Assembly (NCBI RefSeq): GCF_008364555.1
Contig: NZ_VTUC01000003.1
Location: forward strand, 372,001 to 436,000
Reading direction: 5' to 3'
Length of the DNA stretch: 64,000 nt
From: Enterobacter vonholyi
GTDB taxonomy: Bacteria > Pseudomonadota > Gammaproteobacteria > Enterobacterales > Enterobacteriaceae
Positions 25,491 through 34,227 of this stretch are shown here, one piece after another. Position 1 is the stretch's first letter. Each line of letters begins with the position of its first letter. Made by a program: the position numbers and the translations under genes. Below the pieces are notes generated by a model that saw only the letters and a program-made list of their open reading frames with translations, was not told where the DNA came from and did not search any database.

Positions 25491-26564
25491 TCACCATCCG
25501 TAAGATGCGGACGCCGCAACAATTTCATTGCCGTTAGATGTACCTGATGTAGAGAGGGTAGCAGCTACATTCTCAGCGAACTTATGACGGTAGCCGATTG
25601 CATAACCTTGCGCATCTTTGAAGTTGGCAGCACCGACGGCAACCGCGTTATCTGTATCAACGTAATGCAAACCAGCAAGAGAAGCAGCGCCAGCGATACC
25701 AGCACGATATTCCTTGCGATCCTCATTCTGCTGATTCTCCAGAGAAGAGAACTTAGCGTTATTTTGACTCTCTAACGCAATAATACGTGATTCATGATTC
25801 GCTAATTGTGCGCTGTGATTCTGAATCGTCGCTTCCTGTGTTTGCTGGCGTGACTGAACGGTAGCAACAGCAGCTTTATTCGCTGCGGCTACCGTTTGTG
25901 CATCGACAGCTAAAGATTGCGCATAAGCGCCCGTATTAAATGCCTGAGTCGCTTTGCCAGAGGCATCCTGAAGTGCTTGATCTTGTCTATCCTGATCGGC
26001 GTTGAAAATGCTTTTATCTACCTTACTTGCTAGCGCTTGAGTGTTGGCGTCTGCTTTGTTGTTCGCATTGGTCGCGGTGATGTCAGTTTTATCTATTCTC
26101 GTGTTTGTATCAATAATTGCTTGACCGTTAGTAATAACGCCTTGTAAAGCCGCGTCTGCTTTATTATTAGTGTTATCAATCAATATATTCTGTTTGTTAT
26201 CAGTGATTGTCTGATCTGCTTTGTAATCGTCGACTTTCTGGTTAAGGATAGCGTTAGCTTGAGTGTTAGCATTTACGCCATCTTTAGCGGTGTTAGCTGT
26301 ATCTTGTGCTTTATTAATAGCTGTATTTGCTCTGTCAATATCGCCCTGAAGGTTATAGATTTGCCCGTCTTGCTTAATGTTACTCCCCTCAATGTTATCA
26401 AGGTTATAGGCGGTTTTATCGGTACCCTGAATTTGAATGTGAGCACCTGGATTGTTGACGTTATCGTCAAGGTTTATGTTTGCTTCCGCAGCATTTGCAG
26501 TATTCATTGAACCAGCAAACACAAAACCAAAAACAGCGATAGCTGTTGTATTTAAATAGTTCAT
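25491..26564 (-). CDS. YadA-type trimeric autotransporter adhesin, short form
   Basis: A 357-residue protein. The signal peptide (about 1-25, TAIAVFGFVFAGSMNTANA) leads to a passenger of about 255 residues made almost wholly of coiled-coil-prone sequence rich in Asn, Ala, Asp, Gln and Thr, with recurring NNKADA units (NNKADAALQG and NNKADANTQAL) and VDK segments. The last 75 residues form a YadA membrane anchor: RKEYRAGIAGAASLAGLHYV, then VGAANFKDAQGYAIGYRHKF, ending SASYGW with a terminal aromatic. Three chains would make one 12-strand barrel in the outer membrane with an extended stalk. The classic YadA head repeats are missing. Low GC suggests horizontal origin. Ligand unknown. Confidence 0.85.
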   Translation of the reverse strand: MNYLNTTAIAVFGFVFAGSMNTANAAEANINLDDNVNNPGAHIQIQGTDKTAYNLDNIEGSNIKQDGQIYNLQGDIDRANTAINKAQDTANTAKDGVNANTQANAILNQKVDDYKADQTITDNKQNILIDNTNNKADAALQGVITNGQAIIDTNTRIDKTDITATNANNKADANTQALASKVDKSIFNADQDRQDQALQDASGKATQAFNTGAYAQSLAVDAQTVAAANKAAVATVQSRQQTQEATIQNHSAQLANHESRIIALESQNNAKFSSLENQQNEDRKEYRAGIAGAASLAGLHYVDTDNAVAVGAANFKDAQGYAIGYRHKFAENVAATLSTSGTSNGNEIVAASASYGW

Positions 26565-27185
26565 TTTAAAGCTCTCATCATCACTACAAGAAAAAATAAA
26601 GTAAGGGCGCTATCCTGGCGGGAAGATACAACGCCTTGTTATATCTGAAATAATTCACTATTAACGTTGAAAATTTTGGTTTGATAACTTATTTCGTAAC
26701 GTGCAGTAACTATCTATGAATGTGTAATTTTGATTATTGATCTAAATCATAAATAGCAGGAATAGCAAAACGAACCGTTCCATAAAAGCTCGGCTTAATA
26801 ATCTTATAATACAATAAGATAGCGATTCATAATGGATGAGAGTCAAATTAGATATAAAACACTAATACATTAAATATATTTAAGTGTTTTGATTTGAATG
26901 GGTTAATAATACACATAACAGTTTATGTAAATTTATGGTTTTTTGCCGATTATTTATTATCGAACCTTTCGTCAGCTTCGAATGAAAATAAATTCAGCTC
27001 ATTTTTGTTCCGGGATATACCAGGAAAAAATATTTATGTTGAAGATGCTAGCGAAAAAGTGTTTAGGGAGATTCATAACGCGATCGCTGCCGTGATAAAT
27101 CAAAACCCCTTGCGCCTGGCCTGTGGCCACGGTTACACTGAATGAGAACATTGATTTCAATAAATCATTGTTTTAAAAGTATTTT
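26565..27185. other. AT-rich non-coding stretch upstream of thiM
   Basis: About 620 bp between the adhesin gene and the TPP riboswitch, markedly richer in A+T than the backbone. It must hold the adhesin promoter. A plus-strand frame at 26894-27145 (83 codons) has no ribosome-binding site and no family I recognise, though its last 40 codons look protein-like; it may be a remnant. It marks the right edge of the accessory region. Confidence 0.6.
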
Positions 27186-27264
27186 GACTCGGGGTGCCCT
27201 TCTTCGTTGAAGGCTGAGAAATACCCGTATTACCTGATCTGGATAATGCCAGCGTAGGGAAGTC
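27186..27264 (+). promoter_or_regulatory. TPP riboswitch (THI element) upstream of thiMD
   Basis: The conserved thi-box parts are present in order: ACTCGGGGTGCCC, GGCTGAGAAATACCC, ACCTGATCTGGATAATGCC, and AGCGTAGGGA. Downstream, GCTTCT (27284-27289) can pair with the thiM Shine-Dalgarno AGGAGC (27301-27306), which suggests that TPP binding blocks translation start, the mechanism known for E. coli thiM. Confidence 0.95.
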
Positions 27265-27312
27265 AGATGCCTTCCCGGTCATCGCTTCTTCACGCAAGGC
27301 AGGAGCGAACCC

Positions 27313-28083
27313 ATGCAGCCTGACCTGCTCGATTTACACGTTTTACATCACTTCCGCACCCGTTCTCCGCTGACCCATTGTATGACCAATGATGTCGTAC
27401 AGACCTTTACGGCCAACGTTCTGCTGGCGCTTGGCGCATCCCCGGCGATGGTGATTGAGGCCGAAGAGGCCGAGCAGTTTGCCGCGATCGCCGATGCGCT
27501 GCTGGTCAACGTTGGCACGCTGACCGCGCCGCGCGCCCAGTCGATGCGCCGGGCGATTGAGAGCGCGGTGGCGGCAGGCAAGCCCTGGACGCTGGACCCG
27601 GTTGCCGTGGGCGCCCTGACGTTCCGCACCCGGTTTTGCCATCAAATCCTTGCCCTGAAACCGGCGGCCATTCGCGGCAATGCCTCTGAAATCCTTGCTC
27701 TTGCCGGGATGAGCCCGGGCGGGCGCGGCGTTGATACGACCGATACCGCAGCCAGCGCGGTGCCCGCTGCACAGGCGCTGGCTCGCCAGACCAATGCCGT
27801 TGTGGTCGTCACCGGCGAGGTGGATTACATCACGGACGGGCAACGCACCCGAACGGTTACCGGCGGCGATCCGATGATGACGCGCGTGGTGGGCACCGGG
27901 TGCGCGCTCTCTGCCGTTGTGGCGGCGAGCTGCTCGCTGCCGGGTGACCGGCTGGATAACGTCGCTGCCGCCTGCGGATGGATGAAACGAGCCGGAACGG
28001 TCGCGGTTGCGCAGTCGCGTGGCCCGGGCAGTTTTGCCAGCGCGTTCCTGGATGCGCTCTATACGCTGGAGGAGCAGGCATGA
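27313..28083 (+). CDS. thiM: Hydroxyethylthiazole kinase
   Basis: A 256-residue ribokinase-fold enzyme (E. coli 262). It phosphorylates 4-methyl-5-(2-hydroxyethyl)thiazole in thiamine salvage. The N-terminal motif [20 protein letters not shown] and the later [15 protein letters not shown] with the catalytic Cys/anion-hole region are clear. It is controlled by the TPP riboswitch just upstream, and its stop overlaps the thiD start (ATGA). Confidence 0.96.
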   Translation: MQPDLLDLHVLHHFRTRSPLTHCMTNDVVQTFTANVLLALGASPAMVIEAEEAEQFAAIADALLVNVGTLTAPRAQSMRRAIESAVAAGKPWTLDPVAVGALTFRTRFCHQILALKPAAIRGNASEILALAGMSPGGRGVDTTDTAASAVPAAQALARQTNAVVVVTGEVDYITDGQRTRTVTGGDPMMTRVVGTGCALSAVVAASCSLPGDRLDNVAAACGWMKRAGTVAVAQSRGPGSFASAFLDALYTLEEQA

Positions 28084-28880
28084 AGCGGATTAACGCCCTG
28101 ACCATTGCCGGCACCGATCCCAGCGGCGGCGCGGGTATCCAGGCTGACCTGAAAACATTCTCGGCCCTTGGCGCGTACGGCTGCTCGGTCGTTACCGCGC
28201 TGGTGGCGCAAAACACGCGCGGCGTGCAGTCGGTCTACCGTATCGAGCCGGATTTTGTTGCCGCGCAGCTGGATTCTGTGTTCAGCGACGTGCGCATCGA
28301 TACCACCAAGATCGGCATGCTGGCCGAGACGGATATTGTGGAAGCGGTGGCCGAGCGGCTTAAACGCTATCAGGTGCAAAACGTGGTGCTGGATACCGTC
28401 ATGCTGGCAAAAAGCGGCGACCCGCTGCTTTCGGCCTCCGCCGTGGAGACGCTGCGTACAAAACTGCTGCCGCAGGTGGCGCTTATCACGCCCAATCTGC
28501 CGGAAGCCGCCGCGCTGTTAGGCACATCGCATGCGCAAACTGAACGCGAGATGAAAGCGCAGGGAAACGCGCTGCTGGCGATGGGCTGCGGCGCGGTGCT
28601 GATGAAGGGCGGTCATCTTGACGATGCTGAAAGCCCGGACTGGCTCTTTACCCGCGATGGCGAAGTACGTTTTACCGCGCCGCGCGTGCAGACCAAAAAC
28701 ACCCACGGCACGGGCTGCACGCTCTCCGCCGCGCTGGCGGCGCTGCGTCCCCGGCATGAAGGCTGGGCCGATACGGTTAGCGAAGCGAAAGCCTGGCTCT
28801 CGGCGGCGCTGGCAAAAGCCGATACTCTGGAAGTCGGTCACGGTATTGGGCCGGTTCATCATTTTCATGCATGGTGGTAA
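28080..28880 (+). CDS. thiD: Hydroxymethylpyrimidine kinase / phosphomethylpyrimidine kinase
   Basis: A 266-residue ribokinase-fold enzyme that phosphorylates HMP and then HMP-P to give HMP-PP for thiamine synthesis. Key parts are [19 protein letters not shown] at the start, [15 protein letters not shown] in the middle, and the anion-hole motif [16 protein letters not shown] 28080 overlaps the thiM stop, so the two are translationally coupled. Thiazole and pyrimidine arms thus share one riboswitch. Confidence 0.96.
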   Translation: MKRINALTIAGTDPSGGAGIQADLKTFSALGAYGCSVVTALVAQNTRGVQSVYRIEPDFVAAQLDSVFSDVRIDTTKIGMLAETDIVEAVAERLKRYQVQNVVLDTVMLAKSGDPLLSASAVETLRTKLLPQVALITPNLPEAAALLGTSHAQTEREMKAQGNALLAMGCGAVLMKGGHLDDAESPDWLFTRDGEVRFTAPRVQTKNTHGTGCTLSAALAALRPRHEGWADTVSEAKAWLSAALAKADTLEVGHGIGPVHHFHAWW

Positions 28881-28881
28881 C

Positions 28882-28893
28882 CCAGTATACTGG
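28882..28893. promoter_or_regulatory. Perfect palindrome CCAGTATACTGG before yegW
   Basis: The 12-bp palindrome sits 30 bp ahead of the yegW start and contains TATACT, a 5/6 match to a sigma-70 -10 box. It could be both a promoter element and an operator for autoregulation by YegW. No biochemical support is known to me. Confidence 0.4.
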
Positions 28894-28922
28894 CAGGAAA
28901 CACCACGCCTGAGAAAACAGAG

Positions 28923-29669
28923 ATGGAACAAGCGCATACCCGGTTAATCGCTCAACTGAATGAACGGATCGCCGCGCCGGACAACACGCCGCTGTACCTG
29001 AAATTTGCCGAAACGGTAAAAAATGCGGTGCGCAGCGGGGTGCTGGAGCACGGGAATATTTTGCCCGGCGAGCGCGATCTGAGCCAGTTAACCGGCGTGT
29101 CGCGCATCACCGTGCGAAAGGCAATGCAGGCGCTGGAGGAAGAGGGCGTGGTGACGCGTTCCCGTGGATATGGCACGCAAATCAACAACATCTTTGAATA
29201 TTCGCTGAAAGAGGCGCGCGGGTTCTCGCAGCAGGTGGTGCTGCGCGGCCAAAAGCCCAATACGCTGTGGGTCAACAAGCGGGTGGTGAAATGCCCGGAA
29301 GAGGTGGCTAATCACCTGTCGATCTCCCCGGACAGCGAGGTTTTTTTACTTAAGCGCATTCGCTATGTGGATGACGATGCGGTGTCGATTGAAGAGTCCT
29401 GGGTCCCGGTCGGGTTAATTCCCGATCCGGATGCAATTGGCATTTCGCTGTACGACTACTTCCGCAGTCAGAACATCTTCCCGCAGCGCACCCGCTCAAG
29501 GGTGAGCGCCCGCATGCCGGACAGCGAGTTTCAGGCGCACATTAAGATGGATGAAAAAATACCGGTGCTGGTGATCAAGCAGGTTGCGCTTGACCAGCAG
29601 CACCGTCCGATTGAGTACAGCATCAGCTACTGTCGCAGCGATCTATACGTCTTTGTGTGCGAGGAGTAA
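28923..29669 (+). CDS. yegW: GntR/HutC-family regulator YegW
   Basis: A 248-residue regulator, same length as E. coli YegW. The N-terminal winged helix (ILPGERDLSQLTGVSRITVR, KAMQALEEEGVVTRSRGYGT) is followed by a UTRA effector domain (about 90-245; LLKRIRYVDDDAVSIEESWVP earlier and PIEYSISYCRSDLYVFVCEE at the end). UTRA domains bind small ligands. It converges on yegV with a 27-nt overlap and probably controls the yegTUV operon; the ligand is unknown. Confidence 0.92.
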   Translation: MEQAHTRLIAQLNERIAAPDNTPLYLKFAETVKNAVRSGVLEHGNILPGERDLSQLTGVSRITVRKAMQALEEEGVVTRSRGYGTQINNIFEYSLKEARGFSQQVVLRGQKPNTLWVNKRVVKCPEEVANHLSISPDSEVFLLKRIRYVDDDAVSIEESWVPVGLIPDPDAIGISLYDYFRSQNIFPQRTRSRVSARMPDSEFQAHIKMDEKIPVLVIKQVALDQQHRPIEYSISYCRSDLYVFVCEE

Positions 29670-30596
29670 TTCCTCACGAGTCGGGGCGCAATCGCCGCCG
29701 CGGTGGCTGACCACCCAGGACGCCACGGCATTCCCCAGCAAAACGGCGTCTGCCAGTGACCATCCCGCTGCCAGCCCTGCCAGCGTGCCGCCCGCGTGGC
29801 TGTCGCCAGCACCAATGGTGTCCACAACCGTCGCCGGGAACGCCGGAACAACGCCCGAGGCGTCACCCTCATACCACATAGCACCGTCTTTATCATGGCG
29901 CACAATTAGCGCGGCGCCGAAGCGTTGCTGCCACACTTCACCCAGGTTTTCAGACTCCACACCTAATCTTTCAGCTGCAAGTTCCGCTTCCTGACGATTG
30001 AGCGACACGATTGGCCTGCAGGCCATAATCCGCTCCATCAGCGCGTCGGGAATATCCGCGATGCGGGGGCCGAAATCGATCAATGCCGTCACGTCCTGTA
30101 ATCCCTCCAGCCAGCGTGTCAGCAGCTCGCCGCACGGCGATGCCAGCTGGTAGCCGGACAAATAAACCAGACTGTTTTGCGGAACGTAAAGCGCATCCAG
30201 CCAGCGCTGCTGCCACTGGTTCTCCACGCCGCTAAAGGACATAAAGGTACGTTCGCCGTCAGGCTCAACCAGCGCCAGGCACCAGCCGTTGTCGCCCGTA
30301 TCGGCCTCCACGGCGCTGTGCAGATCCTGCTTCGCCATGGCGTTGCGGATAATATCCGCCCAGACGCCGTGACCGACGGGCAGAGCGTTTTGCGCCATAA
30401 TGCCGAGCCGCTTCAGGGCGATGGCGATATTCAGCGCGCAGCCGCCGATATTCACGCCCTGCTGTTTAAGCTCGATATCGCACCCGCGCCAGGGCAGGGC
30501 GTAGGCGTCGGCGATGACGTCTATCACCGCTGCGCCCAGCACCGTCACCGGGCGCGTGGCGTGCAGGGTGTCGAGACGTTGGGCAAATGCATTCAT
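29643..30596 (-). CDS. yegV: PfkB-family carbohydrate/nucleoside kinase YegV
   Basis: A 317-residue ribokinase-type kinase. It has the PfkB N-terminal glycine pair in GVNIGGCALNIAIALKRLG and signature 2 DTIGAGDSHAGGTLAGLA with catalytic Asp. Its substrate is unknown. ATG 30596 overlaps the yegU stop (ATGA). It is the last gene of yegTUV, after a nucleoside-type permease and an ADP-ribosylglycohydrolase-like protein, so a nucleoside or ribosyl compound is a reasonable substrate; that is inference. Confidence 0.92.
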   Translation of the reverse strand: MNAFAQRLDTLHATRPVTVLGAAVIDVIADAYALPWRGCDIELKQQGVNIGGCALNIAIALKRLGIMAQNALPVGHGVWADIIRNAMAKQDLHSAVEADTGDNGWCLALVEPDGERTFMSFSGVENQWQQRWLDALYVPQNSLVYLSGYQLASPCGELLTRWLEGLQDVTALIDFGPRIADIPDALMERIMACRPIVSLNRQEAELAAERLGVESENLGEVWQQRFGAALIVRHDKDGAMWYEGDASGVVPAFPATVVDTIGAGDSHAGGTLAGLAAGWSLADAVLLGNAVASWVVSHRGGDCAPTREELLLAHKDV

Positions 30597-31597
30597 ACGC
30601 CCTCCCTTTGCTCCCGATAGTGCAGCAGTTTCTCGCAATAGTGACCGAAATCGAGCCGGTTAACGGCGTCGAGCTCGGCCTTCAGCGCCGGGTCAATCGC
30701 CTGAACGCCGTGGAGCGCGCCGCAGATGGCTGTCGCCATGGCGCCAATGGTGTCCGTATCGCCGCCCAGGTTGGCGCATAAAATGGCGCAGCGGTTCGGA
30801 TCGGTTTCCGCCAGTTCGACCATCGCAATGGCCGCCGGGACGGACTCAATGGTGCTGGTTCCTGCGCCGACAAGCTGATAAATCTGCTCGCTGGCGGAGT
30901 CGATGCCGTTGGCTTCCCGTACGGTCTTAAGCGCCAGCTCAATACGCGCCGCCAGCGACGCGCTGAAGGTGGTGGTTTTCGCCTCCTGCGCATAGCGGGC
31001 GATACCCGGCAGGGCATCGACGATGTTCTGCCAGCTTTCGCCGTCGACGGCACGGGAAACCGCCCACGCAATCACCACCGCGCCGGCAATGGCGAGGTCC
31101 GATTTATGGGTCGGGCTGGAGGCCAGCGCCACCTGCTCAACAAAGTGTTCCAGACGCGTCGCCGGAAGCAGGCAGCCCAGCGGGGAGGCGCGCATCGCCG
31201 CCCCGTTGGTCACGCCGTTGTTTTCCAGCTCGCTGACCGGCTTGCCGTCACGAATTGCGTTAAGCGCGATTTTGGAGGTCGGGCCGAGCACGTTCTTATT
31301 AAACGCATCGAAATCCAGAGCCCAGCGCAGAATATGCTTGCCGATAACGTCCGCGTTGATCTCCCCGTCGCACTCGACGATCGCATCAGCCAGGCACAGC
31401 GCCATTGAGGTATCGTCGGTAAACTCTGCCTGTTTGAAATAGCAGGCCGCATTATTCTCTGCCGGGCCGGGTAAAAAGCGGTCAATCCAGCCGAAGTGCG
31501 CCTTGACGCGCTTTCTCGGCCACAGCTCCGACGGCATGCCCATCGCATCCCCTAAAGCCTGCCCGTAAAGGGCACCGAGAACACGTTCTTGTTTCAT
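30593..31597 (-). CDS. yegU: ADP-ribosylglycohydrolase (DraG) family protein YegU
   Basis: A 334-residue member of the DraG/ARH fold. The metal-binding motifs are intact: YGQALGDAMGMPSELW near the N-terminus, EFTDDTSMALCLAD with the Asp-Asp-Thr pair, and CANLGGDTDTIGAMATAICG near the C-terminus. The family removes ADP-ribose from proteins or small molecules or cleaves related N-glycosidic bonds with a dinuclear Mg centre. The partner genes (permease and kinase) favour a small-molecule ribosyl substrate. It overlaps both neighbours by ATGA-type junctions. Confidence 0.93.
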   Translation of the reverse strand: MKQERVLGALYGQALGDAMGMPSELWPRKRVKAHFGWIDRFLPGPAENNAACYFKQAEFTDDTSMALCLADAIVECDGEINADVIGKHILRWALDFDAFNKNVLGPTSKIALNAIRDGKPVSELENNGVTNGAAMRASPLGCLLPATRLEHFVEQVALASSPTHKSDLAIAGAVVIAWAVSRAVDGESWQNIVDALPGIARYAQEAKTTTFSASLAARIELALKTVREANGIDSASEQIYQLVGAGTSTIESVPAAIAMVELAETDPNRCAILCANLGGDTDTIGAMATAICGALHGVQAIDPALKAELDAVNRLDFGHYCEKLLHYREQREGV

Positions 31598-32871
31598 TTA
31601 ACTTCCCCTTGTGTCAGCGCGGTATCGCCATCAACCACCGCAATTGCGGCGATCTCTTTGTCCGATTCGCGGAAAAACAGCATAAACAGCACGGCAATCA
31701 CGGCAATCATGATTGCACCAAACGTCCACATTCCGGCCCAGTTGAAGGTCAGCCCATTCACCGGCTCTTTGTATGCGAACATTTTTTCCATCATCACGCC
31801 GCCCAGGCGGTAACCCAGCAGGCTACCAAAGCCCTGGCAGCACAGCGTAATCAGGCCCTGTGCGGCGGTGCGCATGTGCACCGGCGCTTTTTTATCCACG
31901 TAGATATACGCGGTGACGTAGTAGAAGTCGTAGCTCACGCCGTGCAGCAGAATCCCGAGGAACAGCAGGGCGTAGGTGAAGTACTGTTCCGCACCACCGT
32001 ATACGAAGAACCCGTAGCGGATGGCGGCGGTAATCAGACCCAGCAGTAAGACCTTCTTAATACCAAAGCGTTTGGTAAAGAACGGCAGGGCGAGCATAAA
32101 GAAGATTTCGGAGAACTGGCCGAGCGTCATCCAGCCGGTGGCGTTTTTCATTCCCACTTCGGTGAGATAGCCGTTGGCGAAAATGTAGTAGAAGGCCAGC
32201 GGCATGGCGAACAGGAACGAGCAGAAGAAGAACACGAGGAAGTTTCTGTCGCGCAGCAGGATCAGCGCGTCCAGCCCGAGCATCACTTTGAAGTCCAGCT
32301 TGCCGGTACTTTTCGGCGGGGTGTTCGGCAGGAACAGGGCAAAGACGCCGAGCAGGGCGGAGCTGGCGGCCGTCATCAGCAGCGGAATATTGGTATCGGA
32401 AATATCGCTGTAGCCCAGCATCTGCGGCAGGAACCCACACGCCAGACCGGAGGCGATCCAGCCGATAGTGCCCATCACGCGGATACGCGGGAAATCGGCT
32501 TCGACGTCATCCACGTTCGCGAAGGCAATACTGTTGGTCAGCGCGATGGTGGGCATGTAGGTCAGGGAGTAAACCAGCAGCAGCGGGAAGAAGGTGCTGA
32601 ACTGGGTTTGCTGTGCGGCGAAGTACATCAGAATCGCGCCGGCAAACATCAGCACCGCCAGCACTTTCTGCGCGGCGAAGAAGCGGTCCGTCAGTGAGCC
32701 GACCAGAATCGGGGAGAGGATAGCGGCAATGGCAGTACAGGCGTAAGACCACCCAATTTCCCCCGCGGTAAAACCGCTTTTGCTCAGCCACAGCCACAGC
32801 GGCACAAACCACGCGCCCCAGATAAACCATTCAACAAACATCATGAATGACAGTTGGACTTTCGTTTTCAT
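31594..32871 (-). CDS. yegT: Nucleoside:H+ symporter-like MFS transporter YegT
   Basis: A 425-residue permease of the NHS family (like NupG and XapB), same length as E. coli YegT, with 12 predicted membrane segments. Typical parts are the N-terminal FMMFVEWFIWGAWFVPLWLW and GILLHGVSYDFYYVTAYIYV in the second half. It should import a nucleoside or related compound into the cytoplasm. It leads the yegTUV operon; the gap before it contains three ATACC repeats that may be YegW sites. Confidence 0.93.
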   Translation of the reverse strand: MKTKVQLSFMMFVEWFIWGAWFVPLWLWLSKSGFTAGEIGWSYACTAIAAILSPILVGSLTDRFFAAQKVLAVLMFAGAILMYFAAQQTQFSTFFPLLLVYSLTYMPTIALTNSIAFANVDDVEADFPRIRVMGTIGWIASGLACGFLPQMLGYSDISDTNIPLLMTAASSALLGVFALFLPNTPPKSTGKLDFKVMLGLDALILLRDRNFLVFFFCSFLFAMPLAFYYIFANGYLTEVGMKNATGWMTLGQFSEIFFMLALPFFTKRFGIKKVLLLGLITAAIRYGFFVYGGAEQYFTYALLFLGILLHGVSYDFYYVTAYIYVDKKAPVHMRTAAQGLITLCCQGFGSLLGYRLGGVMMEKMFAYKEPVNGLTFNWAGMWTFGAIMIAVIAVLFMLFFRESDKEIAAIAVVDGDTALTQGEVK

Positions 32872-32909
32872 TTTTTAATCCTGCATGTCAGAGAGGGTAC
32901 GCCTTTAAC

Positions 32910-32938
32910 ATACCACTCAATAATACCTTTTAAATACC
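32910..32938 (-). promoter_or_regulatory. Three direct ATACC repeats upstream of yegT
   Basis: ATACC occurs at 32910-32914, 32923-32927 and 32934-32938 (13 and 11 bp apart), 39-67 bp upstream of the yegT start. Roughly helical spacing makes a regulator site plausible, with YegW the obvious candidate. It is only a pattern match. Confidence 0.3.
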
Positions 32939-33121
32939 TTTGTGGCGATTGTTTGATCAATGTAACAGTTTTGTTGTACACGAATCGAGCCAGCAGATTG
33001 TGCTGAAAAAAAATGCAAAGGCTGGAAAATCTGTTAAGTCGGTACCAGGCTTAGTCTGCCCATAAATAATGGGACTGGATTAACGCACACCGACATGACG
33101 TCGAACTTACGGGAGTATCAC

Positions 33122-34174
33122 ATGACTGATATTGCGCAGTTGCTTGGCAAAGACGCCGACAGCCTTTTACAGCATCGTTGTATGACCATTCCAGCCGACC
33201 AGCTTTACCTGCCTGGTCATGATTACGTTGACCGCGTGATGGTCGACAACAACCGTCCCCCTGCCGTGCTGCGAAATATGCAGACGCTCTACAACACCGG
33301 ACGGCTCGGCGGCACCGGGTATCTCTCTATTCTGCCGGTAGACCAGGGCGTTGAGCACTCGGCGGGCGCCTCCTTTGCGGCGAATCCGCTCTACTTCGAT
33401 CCGAAGAACATTGTTGAACTGGCGATTGAAGCGGGCTGTAACTGTGTAGCCTCCACCTACGGCGTGCTGGCCTCCGTCTCGCGTCGCTATGCCCACCGCA
33501 TTCCGTTCCTCGTGAAGCTGAACCACAACGAAACCCTGAGTTACCCTACCGAATATGACCAGACGCTCTACGCCAGCGTCGAGCAGGCGTTCAATATGGG
33601 GGCGGTTGCCGTTGGGGCGACGATTTACTTTGGCTCTGAACAGTCCCGTCGTCAGATTGAAGAGATCTCTGCGGCGTTTGAGCGCGCTCATGAGCTCGGC
33701 ATGGTGACCGTGCTGTGGGCGTACCTGCGTAACTCGGCGTTCAAAAAAGACGGCGTGGATTACCACGTGTCGGCCGACCTGACCGGCCAGGCGAATCATC
33801 TGGCGGCGACCATTGGCGCTGATATCGTGAAGCAGAAAATGGCCGAGAATAACGGCGGCTATAAAGCGGTGAACTTTGGCTACACCGATGACCGCGTTTA
33901 CAGCAAGCTGACCAGCGATAACCCGATCGATCTGGTGCGCTACCAGCTGGCGAACTGCTATATGGGACGTGCTGGGCTGATTAACTCCGGCGGCGCGGCG
34001 GGCGGCGATACTGACCTGTCAGATGCGGTGCGTACGGCGGTTATTAACAAACGTGCGGGCGGCATGGGGCTGATCCTGGGCCGTAAGGCGTTTAAGAAAT
34101 CGATGGCCGACGGCGTGAAGCTGATCAATGCGGTGCAGGACGTCTATCTGGACAGCAAAGTCACGATTGCCTGA
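33122..34174 (+). CDS. fbaB: Class I fructose-bisphosphate aldolase
   Basis: A 350-residue DhnA-type class I aldolase, same length as E. coli FbaB. It cleaves fructose 1,6-bisphosphate to DHAP and glyceraldehyde 3-phosphate through a Schiff base on Lys237 ([12 protein letters not shown]). Other marks are [19 protein letters not shown] and the phosphate-binding [12 protein letters not shown]. In E. coli it is used during growth on gluconeogenic carbon. ATG 33122 is chosen with GGGAG upstream; an in-frame ATG nine codons earlier lacks a site. Monocistronic, divergent from yegT. Confidence 0.97.
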   Translation: MTDIAQLLGKDADSLLQHRCMTIPADQLYLPGHDYVDRVMVDNNRPPAVLRNMQTLYNTGRLGGTGYLSILPVDQGVEHSAGASFAANPLYFDPKNIVELAIEAGCNCVASTYGVLASVSRRYAHRIPFLVKLNHNETLSYPTEYDQTLYASVEQAFNMGAVAVGATIYFGSEQSRRQIEEISAAFERAHELGMVTVLWAYLRNSAFKKDGVDYHVSADLTGQANHLAATIGADIVKQKMAENNGGYKAVNFGYTDDRVYSKLTSDNPIDLVRYQLANCYMGRAGLINSGGAAGGDTDLSDAVRTAVINKRAGGMGLILGRKAFKKSMADGVKLINAVQDVYLDSKVTIA

Positions 34175-34188
34175 CCTGAGGGCGAAGT

Positions 34189-34221
34189 GTAGGCCGGGTA
34201 AGGCGTAGCCGCCACCCGGCA
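34189..34221. repeat. REP element after fbaB
   Basis: TAGGCCGGGTAAGGCGTAGC followed by CGCCACCCGGC is a single REP unit between the converging fbaB and yegS. It is the inverse of the unit at 37411-37443. Confidence 0.85.
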
Positions 34222-34227
34222 ATACCA

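Noticed and set aside
25298-25528. A 76-codon minus-strand frame between the adhesin and the lipoprotein
   Set aside because: It begins inside the adhesin anchor coding sequence in another frame and has no clear ribosome-binding site. Some of it (around SFNQLAITQYIAARKEND) looks protein-like, so it may be a remnant, but there is not enough to call a gene.
26894-27145. An 83-codon plus-strand frame in the AT-rich gap
   Set aside because: No Shine-Dalgarno, no known family, and in low-GC non-coding DNA; noted only as a possible remnant.
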